Below the pieces are notes generated by a model. It did no database searches and was not told where the DNA came from. It saw nothing but the letters and a program-made list of their open reading frames with translations. A program made the position numbers and the translations under genes. This document shows, in pieces, positions 6,041 through 9,833 of a stretch of DNA of 9,833 nt. Source of the DNA: Frankiaceae bacterium (GTDB lineage Bacteria > Actinomycetota > Actinomycetes > Frankiales > Frankiaceae); contig JAVEDQ010000449.1 of the NCBI GenBank assembly GCA_030840885.1, positions 1 through 9,833 of the forward strand. Direction: 5' to 3'. Every line of letters starts with the position of its first letter. Positions within the stretch are counted from its first letter, which is position 1.

Positions 6041-7654
6041 GTGGCCAGCTTCACGTTCAGCCCACTCACCCCGACGGCGTTCCTGACGCGTTCCGCCGCC
6101 GTATTCGCCGACCGTGTCGCCGTCGTGGACGGCGAGCGCCGCTTCACCTACGCGGAGTTCGCCGACCGGGCCCAGCGCCTCGCGGGTGCGCTGGTCGGGC
6201 TCGGGGTCCAGCCGGGCGACCGCGTCGCGGCGCTGTGCGCCAACAGCTCGGCGATGTTGGAACTGCACAACGGCGTCCCGTGGGCGGGCGCCGTCCTGGT
6301 GCCGCTGAACAGCCGCCTCAGCGGCGAGGAGCTCGAGTACATCCTCGGCCACGCCGGTGCGTCGGTGCTCGTGGCCGACGCAGCCTTCGCCGACGTCGCC
6401 GCGAAGGTCGCCGCCTCGGTCGGCATCCGGCTCGTCGTCGCGAACGGGTCCGGCGACAGCACCGACGGGAACTCCGGGGACGACTACGAGCAACTGCTGG
6501 ACGGCGCCTCGCCGCTGGCCCGGGACTGCCCGGACGAGACCGGCCTGCTCGCGCTCAACTACACCAGCGGCACCACCGGCCGGCCCAAGGGCGTCATGTA
6601 CCACCATCGCGGCGCCTACCTGCAGGCCCTCGCGATGGCGCTGCACAGCGGGATGGGCCCGGGCAGCCACTACCTGTGGACGTTGCCGATGTTCCACTGC
6701 GACGGCTGGTGCTACCCGTGGGCCGTCACCGCGGCCGGCGCCACGCACGTCTGTCTGCCCAAGGTCGACCCCACCGTCATCTGGGGCCTGCTCCGCGACG
6801 AGGGCATCACCCACTACAGCGCGGCGCCGACGGTCCTGAACATGATCGCGAGCGCGAAGGAGGCGGAGTCTGGCCCCCTGCCGCAGAAGGTGCAGGTGCA
6901 GACCGGCGGCGCCCCGCCCACCCCGACGCTGCTGTCCCGGATGTCGGACCTGAACATGAACGTCACGCACCTCTACGGGCTCACCGAGACCTACGGCCCC
7001 GCCATGATCAACCAGTGGCGGCCGGAGTGGGACGACCTGCCCGGCGATCAGCAGGCCGACCTGAAGTCCCGGCAGGGCGTGGGCAACGTCGTCGCCGACC
7101 GGGCTCGGGTCGTCGCCGACGACGGCTCCGATGTGCCCGCCGACGGGCAGACGATCGGGGAGATCAGCCTGCGCGGCAACGACGTCATGCTCGGTTACTA
7201 CGAGGACCAGGCCGCGACCGACGCAGCGACGGTCACCGGGACCGGGGAGCAGGCGGGCCTCGGCTGGTTCCGGACCGGCGACCTCGGCGTCGTCCACCCC
7301 GACGGCTACGTCGAGATCCGCGACCGCAGCAAGGACATCATCATCTCCGGTGGCGAGAACATCTCCTCGGTCGAGGTGGAACGCGCGCTCGATGCGCACC
7401 CGTCGGTGCTGGAGTCGGCCGTGGTCGCCGAGCCGCACGAGAAGTGGGGTGAGGTTCCGGTGGCGCACGTGACTCTCCGCGAGGGTGCCGAGGTCACCGA
7501 CGAGGAACTGGCCGCCCACGTCCGCGAGCGGCTCGCGCCGTTCAAGGTCCCGAAGGTCTTCCACTACGGCGAGCTCCCGAAGACCTCGACGGGCAAGGTG
7601 CAGAAGAAGGAGCTGCGGGCGCGGGCCCAGCAGGGCTCGGGGTCGAGCTCCTAG
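6041..7654 (+). CDS. Acyl-CoA synthetase (AMP-forming, ANL superfamily)
   Basis: This 537-residue enzyme should activate a carboxylic acid with ATP to an acyl-adenylate and transfer it to CoA. Core motifs are intact: the phosphate-binding YTSGTTGRPKGV at 174-185, LYGLTETYGP at 311-320, GWFRTGDLG and the RDRSKDIIISGGENIS hinge region, and the catalytic C-terminal lysine K519 in PKTSTGKVQKKELR. The segment MFHCDGWCYPW and the following YSAAPTVLNMI resemble the plant AAE1/BZO1 and bacterial DmdB branch, which acts on short, medium or aromatic acids rather than very long chains. The substrate cannot be fixed by reading. The start is GTG at 6041 with AGGAGG just upstream. A PAP2-type membrane protein follows after 42 bp and may be co-transcribed. 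No further fatty-acid genes are adjacent. Confidence 0.93.
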   Translation: MASFTFSPLTPTAFLTRSAAVFADRVAVVDGERRFTYAEFADRAQRLAGALVGLGVQPGDRVAALCANSSAMLELHNGVPWAGAVLVPLNSRLSGEELEYILGHAGASVLVADAAFADVAAKVAASVGIRLVVANGSGDSTDGNSGDDYEQLLDGASPLARDCPDETGLLALNYTSGTTGRPKGVMYHHRGAYLQALAMALHSGMGPGSHYLWTLPMFHCDGWCYPWAVTAAGATHVCLPKVDPTVIWGLLRDEGITHYSAAPTVLNMIASAKEAESGPLPQKVQVQTGGAPPTPTLLSRMSDLNMNVTHLYGLTETYGPAMINQWRPEWDDLPGDQQADLKSRQGVGNVVADRARVVADDGSDVPADGQTIGEISLRGNDVMLGYYEDQAATDAATVTGTGEQAGLGWFRTGDLGVVHPDGYVEIRDRSKDIIISGGENISSVEVERALDAHPSVLESAVVAEPHEKWGEVPVAHVTLREGAEVTDEELAAHVRERLAPFKVPKVFHYGELPKTSTGKVQKKELRARAQQGSGSSS

Positions 7655-7696
7655 CGATCAGGAGATGGAGCGGCGAGAGCGGTGCGACGATGAGGT

Positions 7697-8560
7697 ATGC
7701 CGCACTGGATCCCGTCCTGGCCGGAGGCCTGGGGTGCGGCACTCGTGCTGGCCCTGGTCAGCCGGTTGTTGGTGCTCCGGCTGCGGGGTCCCGGCGTCCT
7801 TCCCGCACTGCTTCGCGAGACGGCGATCGTGGCCGCCCTGTTCGGGCTATGGCAGTTCGTCGGCACCCATGCTGTCCGCGCGGTCGGCGACGCGGTCGGC
7901 CGGGGTGAGGCGATCTGGCACGTCGAGCGGATGTTCCACCTGCCCAGCGAGGCCGCGGTCCAGCGCCTGACCGCGCCGCATCCCTGGCTCGTCCAGTTCT
8001 TCAACGGCTACTACGTCTACGCCCACTTCAGCACCCTTGGGCTGATGCTGCTCTGGGTGTTCCTTCGCCACCGGGCGGCCTATCCGCAGGCGCGGAACGC
8101 CGTGGTGCTGACCACGTTCGCCTGCCTCGCCATCTCCCTCGTCGCGGTGGCTCCGCCGCGCCTCCTCGACGGTCGGTTCGGCATCACCGACTCGGCTGCT
8201 GCATTCGGGCAGTCGGTCTACGGACCGCCCGGGACCGGCATCGCCGACCAGTTCTCCGCCATGCCGTCGGTGCACGTCGCGTGGGCCGCGCTCGTGGGAG
8301 TCCTCGTCTACCGGACCGCCAGGGGCCGGGCACGCTGGCTCGGCCCACTGCACCTGTTTCTGACGCTGGTTGTGGTGGTCTCGACCGGCAACCACTACTG
8401 GCTGGACGCCGCCGTGGCGGGGCTGATCGTCGCCGCGTCCGTCGTCGCAACAGACAGGGCGTCAGCCGGCGCAGTCGACCGCAACGACGAGAGCCGCGCA
8501 GACCCGCCGCATGCGGCTGTCGGCCAACCGGCCGAGTCGCTGGACGAGCACGGCCACTGA
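7697..8560 (+). CDS. PAP2-superfamily (AUR1-like) membrane phosphatase/transferase
   Basis: This 287-residue integral membrane protein has about six hydrophobic segments, beginning with WGAALVLALVSRLLVL near residue 12 and ending with LIVAASVVA near 250. It carries the two C-terminal PAP2 signatures in the form typical of the AUR1/inositolphosphotransferase-like branch: MPSVHVAW with H193, and GNHYWLDAAVAG with H233 and D237. Such enzymes act on lipid phosphates or transfer phospho-headgroups at the membrane face. The classical KxxxxxxRP motif of soluble-type PAP2 is not seen, which fits this branch. ATG at 7697 is the first possible start after an in-frame TGA at 7691-7693; GAGGT directly abuts it, so initiation may rely on coupling to the upstream acyl-CoA synthetase. 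The last 33 codons, a charged tail without membrane character, overlap the convergent MazF-like toxin gene and are probably not part of the functional core. Confidence 0.87.
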   Translation: MPHWIPSWPEAWGAALVLALVSRLLVLRLRGPGVLPALLRETAIVAALFGLWQFVGTHAVRAVGDAVGRGEAIWHVERMFHLPSEAAVQRLTAPHPWLVQFFNGYYVYAHFSTLGLMLLWVFLRHRAAYPQARNAVVLTTFACLAISLVAVAPPRLLDGRFGITDSAAAFGQSVYGPPGTGIADQFSAMPSVHVAWAALVGVLVYRTARGRARWLGPLHLFLTLVVVVSTGNHYWLDAAVAGLIVAASVVATDRASAGAVDRNDESRADPPHAAVGQPAESLDEHGH

Positions 8561-8791
8561 CACGCTCTCGACCGAATCGAGGTTCACCGCGGACCTACGC
8601 GGAACTGGGTCGGAACCGGGCTCCAACACGACCTCGCTGACCAGCCCACGAATGGTCGTCGTGCACGGCGCCACAAGAGCCCGCTTGTGCCGCGGGATCA
8701 CTGCGTCCCGAGAGAGCACGACGACAGGCCGCCGTCCGATCTCGGGCATCTCGCACCACCACACCTCACCGCGAGCGGGCAACTGACTCAC
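8462..8791 (-). CDS. MazF/PemK-family toxin (mRNA interferase)
   Basis: The 109-residue protein shows the MazF fold signature: [13 protein letters not shown] at 7-19, [13 protein letters not shown] at 20-32, then [11 protein letters not shown] at 39-49, a strand pattern ending [16 protein letters not shown], and the C-terminal helix [12 protein letters not shown]21 and T44 align with the catalytic Arg and Thr of MazF (R25 and T48 in the Bacillus subtilis protein), so an active sequence-specific endoribonuclease that stops translation is expected. The cleavage site cannot be predicted. The start is GTG at 8791, overlapping the antitoxin stop as GTGA (8791-8788), a usual sign of coupled translation. 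The frame remains open upstream to 8833, but that part lies inside the antitoxin gene. Stop TGA at 8464-8462. Its last 99 bp overlap the PAP2 gene tail-to-tail. Confidence 0.9.
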   Translation of the reverse strand: MSQLPARGEVWWCEMPEIGRRPVVVLSRDAVIPRHKRALVAPCTTTIRGLVSEVVLEPGSDPVPRRSAVNLDSVESVSVAVLVQRLGRLADSRMRRVCAALVVAVDCAG

Positions 8792-9024
8792 GACGCAGCG
8801 ACGGCCCGACGGAACGACGCCAAGTCGCCCCATTCGTCGGGCTCGTCCAGCGGGTGCTCGTCGTAGGCGGCATAGCTCGCATCAACCTCAGCGGAGCGGT
8901 GACGAACCATCAGGGCCTGCAAGGCTTCGTCGACGAGTGCCGCGTCGGTGAGCCCCGAGCGCACGCGCCGGGCGTCCGCAAGAAGATCGGCGTCGACGGT
9001 GGTGCTCAAGCGTGCCCGACTCAT
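8788..9024 (-). CDS. Ribbon-helix-helix antitoxin of the MazF-like toxin
   Basis: The 78-residue protein begins [20 protein letters not shown], a ribbon-helix-helix pattern (short N-terminal strand, then two helices through about residue 45) as in MazE/VapB-type antitoxins of actinobacteria. Its acidic, probably disordered C-terminal half ([15 protein letters not shown]) would wrap the toxin and block its active site. It should also dimerise, bind its own promoter and repress the operon with the toxin. Start ATG at 9024 was chosen because the upstream ATG at 9138 would place coding sequence across the lon terminator hairpin. There is no ribosome binding site, but TGG-CATAGT (an extended -10) ends 6 nt before the ATG, fitting a leaderless mRNA. 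Stop TGA at 8790-8788 overlaps the toxin start. Confidence 0.85.
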   Translation of the reverse strand: MSRARLSTTVDADLLADARRVRSGLTDAALVDEALQALMVRHRSAEVDASYAAYDEHPLDEPDEWGDLASFRRAVAAS

Positions 9025-9040
9025 GCCACAACTATGCCAC
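9022..9040 (-). promoter_or_regulatory. Direct repeat and extended -10 at the antitoxin start, candidate operator
   Basis: ATGCCAC occurs at 9023-9029 and again at 9034-9040, an 11-bp period, about one helical turn. Read on the minus strand, the stretch contains TGGCATAGT, an extended -10 with CATAGT as the hexamer, placing the transcription start at or next to the ATG at 9024. Ribbon-helix-helix antitoxins bind short repeats spaced like this, so autoregulation at this site is likely but inferred. No good -35 was found. Confidence 0.5.
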
Positions 9041-9046
9041 GCAAGC

Positions 9047-9092
9047 ATCGAACGCGCCTCCCGTGGTCGGAGCCACGGCAGGCGCGTTCGAT
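9047..9092 (-). terminator. Long hairpin terminator after lon
   Basis: ATCGAACGCGCCT (9047-9059) and AGGCGCGTTCGAT (9080-9092) form a perfect 13-bp stem. Inside it, after one C-C mismatch, CCGTGG (9061-9066) pairs with CCACGG (9073-9078) around a 6-nt loop. The total is 19 pairs in 46 bp, starting 9 bp after the lon stop codon. There is no U tract on the lon side, as is common for actinobacterial terminators. It separates lon from the toxin-antitoxin promoter. Confidence 0.8.
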
Positions 9093-9101
9093 CCGGGTCG
9101 G

Positions 9102-9833
9102 TCAGGCGGCGAGCACCGGCGCGACCTCGAGGTGCCACACCGGCTCGGGCTCGAGTGCGAGTTCGAGCACCTGGCTGACGTGACTGACGAGGTGGACGTC
9201 GAGCGTCTCGCGCACGGCAGCCGGCACGTCGTCGAGGTCGGGGCCGTTGCGCTCGGGCAGCAGCACCGTGGTGATGCCGGCCCGGGCGGCGGCGAGCAGC
9301 TTCTGCTTCACCCCGCCGATCGGGAGCACCCGACCGGTCAACGACACCTCACCGGTCATCGCCACGTCCGACCGCACCGGGCGGCCGGAGAGCAGTGACG
9401 CCAGCGCGGTCGTCATGGTGACACCTGCACTCGGCCCGTCCTTCGGTACCGCGCCCGCCGGCACGTGCAGGTGGACGCCCCGTTCGGCGAGGAGCTTCAC
9501 CGGCAGGTCCAGGCCGCTCTTACCTGCGGCGCGGCCGGCCACGTCGCCGGACCGGAGGTAGGTCAGCGCGATCTGCGCCGACTCCTTCATGACGTCCCCG
9601 AGCTGACCGGTCAGGGTCAGGCCGGTCGCGCCACTGTCCGGGTCGGCCAGCGCCGCTTCGATGAACAGCACGCTGCCACCGAGGCCGGTGACGGCCAGGC
9701 CGGTCGCGACACCCGGGTCGGCGGTGCGCTCGGCGGTGTCCGAGGTGTGCTTCGGCCGCCCGAGGTACGTCGGCAGGTCGACCGCATCGATGGTCACCGG
9801 CCCGTCTGACTCTTCCGCCGGCGCGACGGCGAG
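9102..9833 (-). CDS. lon: Lon protease, C-terminal part (5'-truncated by window edge)
   Basis: The frame is open to the window edge, giving 243 visible residues of the C-terminal proteolytic domain of ATP-dependent Lon; the AAA+ and N-terminal domains lie outside. The catalytic serine is in [11 protein letters not shown] (codon 9431-9429) and its lysine partner in [12 protein letters not shown] (codon 9308-9306), the Ser-Lys dyad of this family. The preceding [23 protein letters not shown] and YLRS blocks are also typical. The GTG at 9797 is internal. Stop TGA at 9104-9102, followed by a strong hairpin. Lon degrades misfolded proteins and many regulators in the cytosol, including type II antitoxins, which is notable given the adjacent mazEF-like module. 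Bacterial Lon is about 780-800 residues, so roughly 540 are missing here. Confidence 0.96.
   Translation of the reverse strand, partial: LAVAPAEESDGPVTIDAVDLPTYLGRPKHTSDTAERTADPGVATGLAVTGLGGSVLFIEAALADPDSGATGLTLTGQLGDVMKESAQIALTYLRSGDVAGRAAGKSGLDLPVKLLAERGVHLHVPAGAVPKDGPSAGVTMTTALASLLSGRPVRSDVAMTGEVSLTGRVLPIGGVKQKLLAAARAGITTVLLPERNGPDLDDVPAAVRETLDVHLVSHVSQVLELALEPEPVWHLEVAPVLAA

Noticed and set aside
5857..6147. N-terminal extension of gnd to an ATG at 6147.
   Set aside because: It would cover the tandem repeats and overlap the acyl-CoA synthetase start; the 6-phosphogluconate dehydrogenase homology begins just after residue 14 from the ATG at 5856.
5843..7564. Long minus-strand open frame of about 573 codons opposite the acyl-CoA synthetase.
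   Set aside because: The opposite strand carries all the adenylate-forming enzyme motifs; the antisense product shows no domain pattern.
7665..7696. ATG at 7665 next to AGGAG as an alternative start for the PAP2 gene.
   Set aside because: It is out of frame with the PAP2 motifs and its AGGAG directly abuts the ATG; the PAP2 frame has a stop at 7691-7693, so 7697 is the first usable start.
9025..9138. Extension of the antitoxin to an ATG at 9138.
   Set aside because: It would run through the hairpin after lon and into the lon coding region; the ribbon-helix-helix domain starts right after the ATG at 9024.

Overview
The window is very GC-rich, with G/C at most third codon positions and frequent GTG starts. 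Its gene content is actinobacterial: an SCO6745-type protein, an AurF-type diiron oxygenase, an FprB-type ferredoxin/ferredoxin-NADP reductase, a Lon protease and a MazF module. A Pseudonocardiales-like actinomycete is a reasonable guess, but the genus cannot be fixed from this sequence. The window is cut inside a gene at both ends. I count nine clear protein genes plus one 22-codon leader ORF, and no RNA genes.

Layout. (1) 1-696 (+): 3' part of an SCO6745/SalK-family protein, overlapping tail-to-tail by 20 bp with the next gene. (2) 3332-677 (-): a two-gene operon, an AurF-like diiron oxygenase followed 34 bp later by a ferredoxin-fused, FAD/NADP-dependent ferredoxin reductase. (3) 3333-3544: a structured divergent control region with a perfect dyad in the candidate aurF promoter spacer, two further inverted repeats, and a leader ORF with a strong ribosome binding site. 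(4) 3545-4333 (+): a MerR-family regulator with an apparent second MerR-like module. (5) 5856-4339 (-): 6-phosphogluconate dehydrogenase, convergent with the regulator and 5 bp away. (6) 5857-6040: a divergent intergenic stretch with nearly four tandem copies of a 13-bp repeat. (7) 6041-7654 (+): an acyl-CoA synthetase, followed by (8) 7697-8560 (+): a PAP2/AUR1-like membrane phosphatase or transferase. (9) 9024-8462 (-): a two-gene toxin-antitoxin module (ribbon-helix-helix antitoxin, MazF/PemK toxin) whose 3' end runs 99 bp into the PAP2 gene. (10) 9833-9102 (-): the C-terminal protease part of Lon, ending in a long hairpin that separates it from the toxin-antitoxin promoter.

How the parts work together. 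The most coherent unit is 677-4333. The diiron oxygenase keeps all seven ligand positions of AurF and needs two electrons per turnover. The adjacent reductase carries its own ferredoxin-like iron-sulfur domain, so the operon could supply catalyst and NADPH-driven electron donor together. The divergent MerR-type gene is the obvious candidate regulator, and the dyad between the candidate -35 and -10 of the oxygenase promoter is where MerR proteins usually bind. The substrate cannot be read from the sequence. The toxin-antitoxin module looks like a later insertion between lon and the PAP2 gene, because of its long overlap with the PAP2 tail. Its neighbour Lon belongs to the protease family that commonly degrades such antitoxins.
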